From Lepidostoma basale (Eukaryota > Arthropoda > Insecta > Trichoptera > Lepidostomatidae), in contig JAHDVF020001336.1 of the NCBI GenBank assembly GCA_022606425.2, positions 1,612,001-1,676,000 of the forward strand: 64,000 nt of DNA. Direction: 5' to 3'. The notes under the pieces were generated by a model. That model was not told the origin of the DNA, ran no database searches, and saw only the letters and a list, made by a program, of their open reading frames with translations. The stretch's first letter is position 1, and the number at the start of each line of letters is the position of its first letter. Both the position numbers and the translations under genes were made by a program. This document shows, piece by piece, positions 12,044 through 24,900 of the stretch.

Positions 12044-12318
12044 GTATCTCAATAGAGACGAAGATGTAAATTGTTTTTGGAAACAGAATATGGTGGTCGA
12101 GGCGTTTACATGACTTATGACCTGTCATTGGTTAGGTTAAGCGATCCCTTTATGTAATACAAAATTCCCCATTCCTCTCTTCTTACGACCACAACATCTG
12201 ACGAATTTTTAAAAGATTTATATATGGTACTATGTTGGAAAACACTTCACATGTTTTAGTTCAATCTACACTAGCGCCATCTATTAAGATTAAACATATC
12301 TCTATTGAGATACAATTA
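12044..12318. repeat. MITE-B copy with both ends
   Basis: Inverted ends ATTGTATCTCAATAGAG at 12044 and CTCTATTGAGATACAAT at 12302-12318. Contains CTAGCGCCATCTATTAAGAT. Non-coding. Confidence 0.72.
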
Positions 12319-12649
12319 AACCTTAAAATGATTAACTCGCAATGGGTAAAATCCAGTATTTGTCCAAAATTCCAATGACAAATCCAAAAATGTAGAAAAA
12401 AGTAATTAAATAAATGTGTCCATATCTCTAAAAAATTTATAACAACAAACAAACCATCATAATTTAAACTATAACAATGATTTTTATAATATATAAAATC
12501 TTTAAAAATGACATATCTCACTTTAACCTAGTATAACTATTATGGAATGTGCAGATTACCATTATTTATTTATTTATTATTTCCATGTATTCAAACCATA
12601 TTAATTTACTTAATAATTAAATTCTAAGGAATCAGTGTTTTAAAAGTAA

Positions 12650-13300
12650 CTTACTTACCATCATGCCGTCTCGCCGAAGGGGTAGGCAGAACTAATGGAC
12701 TGCCACACTTTTATTTCCTGACATATTTCTCTCGCTTCCTCAACATTCATACATACTCATACTCACGTAGCCGGGTCAGAGAGGCCATTTGATCGTGCCA
12801 CGTTTTCCTCGGTCTTCCTACATCGTTAACATAAACTTTTTTACCATTCTTTATTCATTCATTTTTTCCATGTGTCCAAACCATCTTAATGATCCTTTCA
12901 TTATTTTGTTCATAACACCATCATTCGCACCGCATTCACTTCTTATATTTTCATTCGACACTATCATACACTATCATACGATGGGAGGATGAAGTTGGGA
13001 GAGATGGAGCAAGATTGTTAAGAGTGTCAGATTGGAGGGTCGAAGCGGAGGACAGGAGGAGTTGGAGGCGAAGAATACTGGAGGCTAAGGCTCGATATGG
13101 GCTGTAGGGCCATCGAAGAAGAAGAAGAAGAAGACTATCATACACAGAGTATTCACACATTCGTCTAAGAGATCTCATTTTTACTGCATTTATTTTACTT
13201 TCATCCTTCTTTTGCCAGTTCTATGCTTTACTTACATACCAAGGGTCCGTACAAAAACACCATTGTGCACTGCCATTGAGCTTTTTTGGATAGGTATATT
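12650..13300 (-). mobile_element. LINE-A copy interrupted by another non-LTR tail
   Basis: LINE-A 3' part at 12650-12975 and upstream part at 13140-13300. Between them, at about 12975-13135, a plus-strand tail (DEVGRDGARLL-type, then LEAKARYGL and GAA repeats) of the family also seen at 30841-31300 has inserted. Confidence 0.75.
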
Positions 13301-13454
13301 TTAAAAGTGTATTCTCATTAATTCCTTAAGTGGTCCTATTTTTCAAATAATTAAACAAACTTATGATTTGGTGCATTTTTTATTTTGATGCATTTAATTA
13401 GTAATAGACAATTTTAGTTATAAATGTTTACTTAAATATTTGTTTTACACTACT

Positions 13455-13510
13455 TATTGTTATCCTACCGACCGGTTTCGTTCTAATCGGAGCTTCATCG
13501 AAGTAACAAA
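13455..13510 (-). ncRNA. Degenerate hammerhead-like motif
   Basis: Minus strand: TCGATGA box (13501-13495), imperfect helix II, GAAA (13479-13476) and CCGGTC. Two of seven core bases differ and helix II is broken, so this is probably inactive. Confidence 0.4.
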
Positions 13511-13604
13511 GTGTTTGTTTTAGAGGACAAATACTCTTGACTTAAGAAAGTATCTTGCCATCCTAAAGTCGAAGCATCTCTCATGCGTTACTGGTTTTAT
13601 ATAT

Positions 13605-14797
13605 TATATAGGGTTATTGGTTATTGAATACATTCCTTCTATGAGGTTGCAGGGGAGGTTATTTCCGGTGAATTATGTGTTGTAAGGCATTATGCAAAAG
13701 TGAACCATTTTCGAGATAAAATTAATTCAAGTTTTTTTTCAGGTGTTTTAAAAAATAATTTAAAAAATAACTGTTGGACATAATCAAACTTTTATTTTCT
13801 TCTTAATTAGGGAACATAACAGGCTTTTATTTTCAAGACACATAAAATAACCGTCTGTCTACATTAGGAAATACCAAACGGAAGCATCAAACATTTTAAT
13901 TATTTATATTTACAAATTCTAAAAGAAAGGCGATTTAAAAAATAATCAGTAATACATTTTTATGCAGTTTATTTTAAAAACATTAACGTATTTTTAGATT
14001 TCCAACGAGGTATTTAAACTTGGAATCGGTTACGAGGTTTTAGAATAAAACGCATTACAAATAGTCTTCATTATCGAATTTCTCGGCAACCAGATTTTTA
14101 CCTGCTTGAAACCATGTTCCAATCGGTGAATTGGTATAAGAGGACCCATTCCTTGGCCTATGCGCCTCTGTGTGAAAAAAAGAGGATGCCGTATAGAGCA
14201 TCAGCTATTAAAACTATAATTAGTTACAATTTGTACTACTCATTGATAGTTTAGGATATATTTAGTTACGTAATTTAATGTTTTGGTAATTTGTAGACGA
14301 TATTCTACCTACTTCTTATGTAATGTTGATTTCTCTGTAATCTTAAAACCGATTTTTAGTTTCTCTCGTTTGAAAACTAAAAATATGTAGATTTTTTTTT
14401 AAATAATTTGCACGAAAAAAATATAAGTGATTTTTTTTAAATCGCCTTTCATTTGGGAATTTGTCAATAAAAATAATTTTAATGTTTGATATTTCCATCT
14501 GGTATTTCTTAATGTGGACAGACAGTTCTAGTTTTTGTGTTGATTATAAAAGTCAGTGATGTTCACTAATTAATAAAATAATAAAATTTTGATTATGACC
14601 AACGGTTGTTGTTTTTTATTTATTTTTAAAACACCTGACTTCCATAAATTAAAAAAAAACTTAAATTCATTTTATCTCAAAAATGGTTAACTTTTGCAAG
14701 ATGCCTTACATGACATAATTCATCGGAAATAACCTCCCCTGTAACCTCCTAGAAGGAATGTATTCAATAAGCAATAACCCTGTTTATTATATATAAT
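13605..14797. repeat. Large foldback element (arms ~400 bp)
   Basis: 13605-13990 is the inverted counterpart of 14385-14797. Matching ends include GAATACATTCCTTCTA / TAGAAGGAATGTATTC, GGGGAGGTTATTTCCG and GTCTGTCTACATTAGGAAAT. Partial copies are at 21500-21640 and 23130-23660. Non-coding. Confidence 0.75.
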
Positions 14798-14849
14798 TTT
14801 TTCCTGTTATCAATACGTGTCTTTAACCTAAGTTTTGTAAATAAATGCA

Positions 14850-15062
14850 AATCAAAACGTCTGTTTTTCTAGTTTTATTATAATTTATAGGAATGACATG
14901 TTAAACCTTTCTAATGCATTATCAAATGAATCATTATGTTGGTTTATTTAAAGAAGAAACGTATCATTCCTTTAAATTATTATAAAACTTGTGTAAAACA
15001 GACGTTTTCATTCGTATTAATTATTATGTATAGTTTCACATAATTGTTCAACAAACAATAAA
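14850..15062. repeat. PAL-1 palindromic repeat
   Basis: Member of a family whose arms read AAACGTCTGTTTTCTAGAAG .. ATGACATGTTTCGCCTTTCT. On the opposite strand the arm reads TTGATAA, a small stem, GAAACATGTC, like a weak hammerhead. Other copies: 1950-2040, 19455-19895, 22617-22857, 25100-25160, 25460-25790, 29830-29925, 34395-34480, 49985-50045 and 50365-50480. Confidence 0.65.
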
Positions 15063-15066
15063 TATT

Positions 15067-15604
15067 TAATTGTATCTCAATAGAGACGAAGAAACAAACT
15101 GGAAACTGAATATGGATGATCAAGGTGTTTACAGGACTTATGACCTGTCATTGGTTGGGTTAAGCGCATGCTTTATGTAATTACAACATTCCCCATTCCA
15201 CCATTGTTATTATGATCATGCATGATACATTTTTTGGAAGTTGTATATATACTCCAAATCCATACTTATCTTCACGTGTCAGTTCCAGTTAGCCATCTAT
15301 GTAGATTTGATTGTACTAATTAATTTTTTAAGATTAATCTATACAATCCACCCACTAACGCCATCTATGAAGAATGATTGTTTAGCATTTAGCACGTGAA
15401 GATAAGTATGGATTTGGAGTATATATACAACTTCCAAAAATGTATCATGCATGATCATAATAACAATGGTGGAATGGGGAATGTTGTAATTGCATGAAGC
15501 GTGCGCTTGACCCAACCAATGACGGGTCATGGGTCCTGTAAACACCTTGATCATCCATATTCAGTTTCCAGTTTGTTTCTTCGTCTCTATTGAGATACAA
15601 TTAA
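15067..15604. repeat. MITE-B long foldback (arms ~215 bp)
   Basis: Starts ATTGTATCTCAATAGAGACG and ends with its complement. The arms match nearly base for base (GATAAGTATGGATTTGGAG, TGCATGATCATAATAACAAT). Lies just downstream of the BBS4 stop. Confidence 0.8.
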
Positions 15605-15733
15605 AAATTTAAATTAACCACCCACAGGTGAAAATCCAGGATTCGTATACAGATATAAGTATACATTTCGCAAAAAACAATAAATAACTTAATTTTGTTA
15701 GTAATATATTTTTAGAAAATAAACTGAAGTGTT

Positions 15734-15934
15734 TTAAACTTCATCCGGATCTATGAAGTCTTCCTGTTCTTGGTCTTCGGTGACGGATCTTCTAAATTCC
15801 GCTATACTCTCGTACGTTGGCTCTGAATATTGTTCCCCCAACTCACTTTCAACCTTTTCCTTCCTGTTGTAGTTCTCCAAGGACATCCCTTCCTTGACAG
15901 TAGCAGTCCTGAGGGACTCGATGGCGTCAGAGTA
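15734..15934 (-). CDS. BBS4: BBS4 coding exon 10 (C-terminus, stop)
   Basis: Residues 416-481, acidic and polar, starting YSDAIESLRTATVKEG and ending DFIDPDEV then TAA. The acceptor TTTTTTTCAG|TACTCT is strong and its phase 0 matches exon 9. Similarity to the vertebrate C-terminus is low, and the human MAQKLGAALQVGEAL block is not seen. A further small exon in the 10.9-kb last intron, or an alternative 3' end, cannot be excluded. Confidence 0.65.
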   Translation of the reverse strand, partial: YSDAIESLRTATVKEGMSLENYNRKEKVESELGEQYSEPTYESIAEFRRSVTEDQEQEDFIDPDEV

Positions 15935-18900
15935 CTGAAAAAAATAACATTTTTATGATAACGCTTTCGTAAAATGTTAGATTTTCACCCTTGTTCGGTT
16001 GTCAACCTGACAACTGGCTATTAGTATAACAAGATACGTGAAAGGTAGGGTGAATTTGCGACAAGTTGGGTTCATGAAAAATAATAGAATAAATGGTTAA
16101 AAATTACTGTCACTAAAAACAAGGCCGAGTTATTCATCGTTTGAGGTTGTGAGCTCTGAAATTTCTTATATTTTGTTTATTTTACGTTTGCATCTGATTC
16201 TTTCTACATTTTTAATAAAATAAAATAAAACTCTTATGAGCTCTTGTGAGTACAAATACTAATTCGATAGAATCAGTACCAGGTACATTCAACAAAATGA
16301 GGAAAATATTTTGCAATGATAATCTAAATCTGAAACTTAGGCAGTAATGTTGAAGTGTTATGTTTGGTCTGTTCAGTTGCATGGTTCGGAAACCTGGACT
16401 TTAAAGGCGCATACTATGAACCGGTTAGAGGCATTCGAAATGTGACTACACAGAAGAATGCTTCGTATACTGTGGGCAGATTTGATCAGCCATCCAGAAG
16501 TCCTGAGGAGAACTCATTGGAACAGAGAATTATTGAAGCGTATTTTTTTAAGGAGCATAGAAGTTCCCGCCACATACCCGAGGCTGTTATAAGGCGAAGC
16601 GGCGCCCTTTTGTCGGCCTCGCTCATACATTCCCTGGGCCTGTCCCCAGTCCATCCGGGACTTACATTTAAAGACGGCAACAGCAAGGGGATGCCAGACC
16701 ACATTTAATCTACCCTATTTTACTTCTATGTTCCGCTGTACTTTATCGAATAAATAAGCAAATGGTAACTCAATTATGACCTAAACCATAAATGGTCAGT
16801 TTACTATTGAGCGTGCGAAATAAGAGATCCTCCGACTTATGAAAGCAAACGTCTTAGCTGCGCAACATCAAAGATTGGACTGAAATAGGGAGCGTAGAGG
16901 AATTGTTTCGGGCGGCGCAAGACAGAGAAGCCTTCACAGAAGTGATTGCCAACTGGGAAACCCGATATGGTAAGTGAAGAAGAAGATGAGTTATATAATT
17001 AAATAAATAAATATATGATGAAATCATCACATGTTGAAAAATACATCAATATACTAAAAAAAATCGTGCGATTGGGGAAATCAGCATATCTAATTAAAAA
17101 ATAGAAATGCGATGAAAGAGATGGAAATGTGACAGAACAAAGGGAATAATAAATATATGTAGATAGAATTATATGACATTAAGAGAGTTTGTAGAGTAAA
17201 AATAGAAAATACGAATGAAGATATAAAATGTTTTTCTCTAGTTTGTGCTTGTTTATACGAAAAAGATATTCTATGATAGTGTTCATTATCATCTTGAATA
17301 TCAAAGCAAGGTCTACAAAAAAAGGAATTAAATTATCCGGTCTACAAAAAGAGAACTGGACTATCTGAATTCATTGCAATATACATGTATCATTTCACAT
17401 ACATAAAAAAAGAGGAAATATCAAAAGCAATTTTCCGAATGGAATCTTGAAAACAACCCCTGAAAGATTAATCCTCTAAAATACCCTGTCAGCCTGAATT
17501 ATGCTAAACCTTCGTATACATTTGACACGCCAAATCTTGTTAATGGATAAAAAAATGTTAATTCCTTTTATTTTTGATAAACTTAAGGTGTTAAATATTG
17601 TAAAATTTCATAATGAGGATTTTTTTTATAAGTTAAAATTTCATTTTTCCATTTTGAGATTATTTGTCTCGCTAGGTGTCGAAGAATTCACACGTTTATA
17701 TTAGGCCCTTACATATGAAATTGGCGTTTTGCCGTACTGGCAACTTTGATCTCAAATATCTTCTCTTTGGTTAGGAATTCCAAATTCAAATTTATACAGC
17801 TATTTACTCAAGTATTTGTGTTTTGAAAATTATAATTCATTTGTTTTTTCCTCAATTGTTTTTTTCTTTGCGTCACTCAGTTTACAAAATGGAAAACTTG
17901 AAATATCGCGTTATTTACGAGTACGAGTTCCACCGTGGCACCAGTGCTGCAGAAACGGCTCGAAGGATTAATGATGTGTATGGCGACGGTGCCGCAAAAG
18001 AAAACACAGTGCGTTTTTGGTTCCAACGTTTTCGTTCTGGAAATTTCGACCTGCAGAACAAGCCCCGTGGACGGCCGGAGACCAAAGTTGATAATGAAGA
18101 ATTGAAGGCTATTGTGGAAGCGGATCCATCGCAAACCACGTCCGAGTTAGCTGCAGGCTGCGGTGTTAGTGATAAAACTGTTTCAATCCACTTGAAGCAA
18201 ATTGGGAAGGTGAAAAAGCTTGAAAGGTGGGTACCTCACGAATTCAGTGAAGCAAATCAACAAACGCGCGTTGACTGCTGCGTTGTATTACTCAACCGGC
18301 ACAATAATGAAGGGATTTTGAATCGAATCATTACCTGTGATGAAAAGTGGATCCTGTATGATAATCGGAAGCGCTCATCGCAATGGCTGAACCCTGCCGA
18401 ACCAGCCAAACCATGCCTCAAGCGAAAATTGACTCCAAAAAAGTTACTTGTGAGCGTTTGGTGGACTAGTGCTGGTGTCGTTCACTACAGCTTTCTTAAA
18501 TCTGGCCAGACGATTACGGCAGATGTCTATTGTCAGCAACTGCAAACCATGATGGAAAAGCTAGCTGCTAAACAACCGAGGCTGGTTAATCGTTCTAGGC
18601 CACTGCTGCTTCATGATAACGCTAGACCACACACTGTACAACAGACGGCTACCAAATTAGAAGAGCTTCAATTGGAATATCTAAGACATCCACCGTACTC
18701 TCCGGACCTTGCTCCAACAGATTACTATTTTTTTCGAAATTTGGATAACTTCTTGCAAGGGAAAAAATTCAACTCCGATGGGGCAGTCCAAACCGACTTC
18801 AAAGATTTTATTGATTCCCGTCCGAATGGTTTTTTTAGTAAAGGGATCGTTGAACTACCTATGAGATGGCAAAAGTGCATAGATAGCAATGGTACATACT

Positions 18901-21900
18901 TTGATTAAATAAATATATTATATTAAAAGAAATCAACTTTATGTTCCTCCCATACAAAACGCCAATTTCATATGTAAGGACCTAATATAATAATATTATA
19001 TAATAATAAAAAAACTTTACATCGTTCTCCTGATTATGAAGGCGTAAAAGCTTCGAAACATGTCGATAAAGTAACTCATTCAATGAAAAAAAAAGGGTTT
19101 TTTTGTCTCTTGCAATGATGTAGCAAGCAAGACTAAGGAAAAGATAGAGATATGTAAGGTTGAGGATATTATAAGATGGAGCATACAGCGAAAATGGGAC
19201 TGCTACGGCCATGTTCAAAGAATGGACACCACCAAACTCCCATTTATTGCATTGCATAATCAGCCCCATGGGACTCGTCCTCGTGGAAGACCTCCTAAAA
19301 GATGGAAGGACAGCTGGGAATCTACCTCACAGAAGAAGCAACACTGGAGAACAGACCACATAGGTCTACAACAAGGAAGAAGAAGAAGATGAAGAAGCAA
19401 TGATGTAAAACTTTTCTTCACTTCAAAAAAAACGTCAAAATTATTATACGTACGCATGAAAACGTCTATTTTCTACAAGTTTTATTATATTTAATGTGAA
19501 AGACATGTTTCGCCTGTCTAAGCCATTATCAAATATCTTACGCGTTATCAAATGACATTTGATAATTTCTTAGACAGGGCAAACATGTTATTCGCATAAA
19601 ATATAATAAAACTTCTAGAAAAAATACGTATTAATCGTTTTAATTAATTGTTTTGATTAAAGCGTGTTTTAATTCATTTAATGTAATTGAAAAAAAATTC
19701 ATTATTAAAAATGATTTCAATAATTTGTTTCCATATAACCAAACATATAATGAATTAGCGAACGAATGCCTTTTTATACGACATGTTATACCTTGCAAAA
19801 ACATTAACAAATTTAAACATGCCATTCCCATAATATAAAATAAAACTTCTAGAAAACAGACGTTTACATTTCTATTAATTAATAAATAGTAGATGCGTTA
19901 TTATAAAGAGTTAAAAATAACCTTTCATTCATCTTGTTTGCCCATTTAATTGCTTTTAAAATTTTGTTTTTAGTTTAACTGGGGAAAAAATTCCGTAGGG
20001 AAAATCCGCTTTTCTCGGATATTCCTGTATAAATAACGTTTTGTATTAAATATCACGAACTCGTTATGATGGAAAAGTTTCTATAAATATATTTCCCAAT
20101 TTAAATATCAACAGTGTAACGTTCATTCTTCATCTTGAGGTAACGGAATAAAAAAATATGTCAATGTATTTGGGCATCTAAAAAAAATTTATTCAACGAC
20201 GAATCCAAAAAACAAAGTAATGCTGAATTTATAAAAATAACTAAAATTATTTCAAATAATTCGTCAGAGCCAATTTCAATTATTGTCTATTAAATTAGCA
20301 TTGGAACATTTTCCAGAATTAAGGCAGAAACATACGAGTACTATTAACACGCGACGCCACCCGATGAAACGTGATGCGTGTTGAGTCGAATCAAATTATA
20401 TTGTTTTCTATGGACAGAATCACACTACGAACACCCGACGCGACGCCATGCGCGCACACGCCACCCGATCCAGACGAGCTAGATCGACGTGTTGCCGATG
20501 GTGGGAGTAAACACGCCACCCGACGCGATGCACGCAGTTTGTTTCTAGACAACACCCGACCCCACGCGTCAGTCGTTCGACTACTTTCGCAGAGCGTACA
20601 CGCATACAAATTTAATATATACATATTTTTGCATTTATTTAGCAAAATGACCGACGAACAATTGATTGAGTTGGTTAAACGATATCCTGTTATATATAAC
20701 ACGAGTATAGCTATATACAGGGATCATACTGTGAGAAATAATGCATGGGAAGAAATTACCGAGCAAATGAATACACACAAATGATTTCTTTGAATAAATT
20801 TGTGTATTTCTTCAAATTGTGTTTTAGTAACCCGAAAATACATGTGAAATCTTTCATTATCTTGAAGTAAGTCTGGATACAGAGTATAATATTCACCACA
20901 CGTACTTTTCTTTTGATTTATTTCATGTACCCAGTAACGCCTAATTATTATCTTTTTCTTGAGTCGTTTAAGTTTCATGTATGTACCCAAAATTTGCATC
21001 AAATCTTCTTCAAAGTCTTCATCTGACTCGTTATTTACTAAATCCATAGCACACAACCATACACTTTCACTGCTGTCAGCTAACTGTACTCAGAAATTGC
21101 AATACGCCGTGGAGTCGCGTGTTGGTAATGTGCACGGTGTACATCGAGTGTCGACACGTTGCGTCGCGTCGCGTGTAATAATATGTTTCTGCCTTTATTA
21201 ATTTCAGTACTTTCTTTGATTCACAAAAGGAAATTATAAATCTCACGTAATCCCTTTTTTAAACAAGTAATTTCTCAAAGTAAATACTATACTTTTAATA
21301 ATATTAAGTTAATTTAATCTCGAGGAAGAAATTAAGATTAATTTAAATAATATAAAAGCGGATTAAGTTTGTTCAGACAAAGGCCGTGTTTATCCCAAGT
21401 TATTATTCTAAGAAATAATTCTTCCTGTAACTCGATCATCCTAGTATCCAGGGTCGTCCTTGAGAACGTGTTTACAAAAAGAACTATAGAACAATAATAT
21501 ATAGTGTTATTGGTAATTCAAACTATTCCTGCTAGGAGTTTGTAAGGAAGGTTTATTACCAATGAACGAATTTACTATTACCAATGTAGTCCCGAAACAA
21601 ATGTGAACCATTTTTGAAAAAATAAATTTACGTGGAGTTATGTAAACTACTTATGTAATTATTATTCCAAATAAACTTACTATGGACAAAATAAGTTTAT
21701 TTGGAGCAAGTAGTTTACAAGAGATGGGCGAGTGGAGAGGGATATTGAAAGAAGGGTTGGGGCAGGCAACAAAGTGAATGGTGCACTTAAAGTTGTCATC
21801 GCAAACAAAAAACTACCCAAAAAAACTAGAATGGCAGTCCACAATGGTGTTCTTCTACTGACCCGTATGTATGGAAGCGAAGCATGGAACTGGCTAAAGA

Positions 21901-24900
21901 AGATGAGATCTCTTAGACGAATGTGTGAATACTCTGTGTATGATAGAGTGTCGAATGAAAATAAAAGAAGTGAATGCGGTGCTTATGATGGTGTTTTTAA
22001 CAAAATAATGAAAGGATCATTAAGCTGGTTTGGACACATGCGAAGAATTAATGAAGAAAGAATGGTAAAAAAAAGTATATGTTAACGATGTAGGAAGACT
22101 GAGGAAAACGTGGCACGATCAAATAAATCAAATATTGAATGTCGGCCACGTTATGAGTCAGAGAAATCGACGCGCGTGCATGACACGATGTATGAATGTT
22201 GAGGAAGCGAAAGAAATATGTCAGGAAAGAAAAGTGTGGCAGTCCATTCTTTCTGCCCACCCCTTCGGGGAGACGGCGTGATGGTTAGTTAGTTAGTTAT
22301 AAGTTTACGTTTGTAACCATACTTTTTTTCTTATTTTAAGGACATCACAGACATACATTATCAATACATACTTAGGAAATTGAAATTAACTTTGTTAAAT
22401 CCACAAAATATTAAAAAACACAACATGTTTTGGAGGATACCTCCATCTTCAGGTGTAAAAATATAATAAAAACTAAACAAAGAAAAACTGATATAAAAAT
22501 CGCATTTAAAATTCGATTCAATAATTTAAATTTAAAAATTAGCTTGGGCGATTTGTTACAAGTACTAATAATTATTTTTTATCAGTAAGAACTAATAAAT
22601 AATATTAAACAATAATTAATACGAATTAAAACGTCAGATTTCTAGAAGTTTTATTATATATTATAGGAATGACATGTTTCCCCCTTCTAAGACATTATTA
22701 AATGTTTAAAAATTGACATTTGATAATGCCTTAGAAGGGCGAAACATGTCATCCCTATAAAATAATATAATAAAACTTCTAGAAAACTGACGTTTTCATT
22801 CGTATTAATTATTTAATATAAAGTTTTTCATCATTGTTCAAGAAACAATAAATAATACATGATGATAAAATAAAATATATAAAATTGTAATTTAGAAATA
22901 ACATACATTTTAAACGACATAATTTATATGGAAATTAATAAATGATTAATTTGCATTTGATTGGGAATGGGAGCTTGAGAGATTAAATGTGGACAAAGTA
23001 TTTAAGGAGAAAGGAGTAGAAGGAGGAATCAAATTTTTAATTATGTTTTCACCCAATTTCACCGATTTCTAAATTTTCAAGTATGTTTAATTTATTGCTA
23101 TTGTTAACTAATTATCAATACAAAAACTAGAACGGTCTGTCCACGTTAGGAAATATCAGACAGAAAATCACAAATTTTTATTATGTATTTTAATACGATG
23201 AGGTTCGCAACCCATCAAACCGCGTCTCTCGCGAAGGCGAAAAGAGAAGGATGGAGTGCCATGCCGCCTCGATTAAAGTGTGGCAGTCCATTCTTTCTGC
23301 CTACCCTTTCGGGGAGATGGCGTGATGGTTAGTTAGTTAATAAATCAGTTACAAAAGAAAGACAAATTTAAAAAAACACCAATATTTTTGGCATAGAGAT
23401 GATTTTAAAAACATGTTTTACGTATTTTTAGCTTTTTAATGAGGTACTTAAACTAAACAACGATTACAAGATTACAGAGAAATCCAAATTGTACTAGAAG
23501 TAACTAACTAGATATCGTCTAGTTACACAAATCATCAAAACATTCAAGAAAGTAATTAAATGTATATTAAACTATTAATAAGTAAAACAAATAGTGATAA
23601 ATCACAGTTTTTAAAGCTTACACTCAATATGGGTTTCTCTGTTTCTTACACAAAGGCGCATTATTTTTCTTTATTCGCTTTTTACCACTGTGCTTATTAA
23701 AGTAGTCTTAATTTGATTTGATTTGCTGCACTGCGTTAGTTCCTTAACCGATAGATGTCCTATCTGCGGCATGTGCTTAGAGGAGAGAAGTATGAGTTTA
23801 GAAAAAGGTAAAATAGAGGGTCATCGAGATGTTGGGAGAAAACAGATCACCGCGAACATACGCGATTAAACGGGGATTAGAACAGTCTAGGCGCTGTTTA
23901 GAACTGCACAAGACAGGGACATGTATTTTCAAGTGATAGTTGACGTCGACGGGATACGGCATGACACATAAAAAAGAAGAAGAAGCACAAGACCCAAAAA
24001 GAAAAATATTTTTATTATTGATTTCTCAATAGCCAATTACCATAGATAAAAATGAAGTTATGTTTTTTTTCCGCGTGCCACCCCGAGCAACCCTTGTCCT
24101 GAGTAACAGATGGACACGTCCCGACACCGCAGGGAAGAGGTTAATAACTTAAACGTCCCGTGAAGAATGACTAAATTATAGTCGCCCTCGCCCGCTGGGG
24201 GTAGTCGAGAGGGGCTGACTTGCGGGCATTTATTAAAGTCATTATTACGGATGGCGGCTGCCTTCCAGCCACCTGCCCCCTGATGCCCGCTTAGCGCGCG
24301 ATAAATAATGGCCTCGATTTTGAACTATGACAAACCTCATTGATGCCCGGAATAAGACCAAAGATGTCTAAATTAAACCAAACTCCTTCAATATTCTTCA
24401 AACATTCCCTTACCGACCTAAAAAAATCCGCACGTAACGGTATTTTATAATTTATCGTTTCTTGAACAATGGTGTAATACGATTCCAAACTTGTATCGCT
24501 TAGACCCAAGCTTCATCTGGACCATATAATATTCTATATCAAATCATAAGAAGAATTTGACTAAGCTGGGCAACTTTCGAAAACATGAGTTACATCCTTA
24601 AAAACCGGAAAATACCGATCAAGCTGAAACGAAAAGTCTATGAAGCCTGCGTTCTGCCAGTTGGTACTTGTGGTCTTGAAACTGTTACATTGTCCAAACA
24701 AAGTGCCGAGAAACTACGAGTGACCCAAAGAGTGGAAAGAGCCATGTTAGGAGTAAACCTAAAAGACAGAGTCAGAAGCGATACGGTGAGAGAAAAAACA
24801 AAGGTCACTGACATCATCCACCGGGTGGCGACTCTAAAATGGCAATGGGCAGGTCACGTAGCCAGAAGCCCAGATGAATAGTGGACAAGAAGACTGCTGA

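Larger units (their letters stand above)
20322..21194. mobile_element. PIF/Harbinger internal-deletion derivative
   Basis: 873 bp with TSD TTA (20319-20321, 21195-21197) and TIRs AGGCAGAAACATA followed by an ACACGCGACGC block. It retains the 5' halves of both Harbinger genes, facing each other. Subterminal CGACGC/CACCCGA repeats are dense. Not autonomous. Confidence 0.88.

Noticed and set aside
20391..20702. Minus-strand ORF with serine/arginine-rich protein
   Set aside because: It lies in the subterminal repeats of the Harbinger element and has no homology; the MADF remnant is on the other strand.
24291..24509. 72-codon minus-strand frame as a missing BBS4 exon
   Set aside because: No similarity to BBS4, no suitable splice borders in phase 0, and exons 9 and 10 already join in phase.
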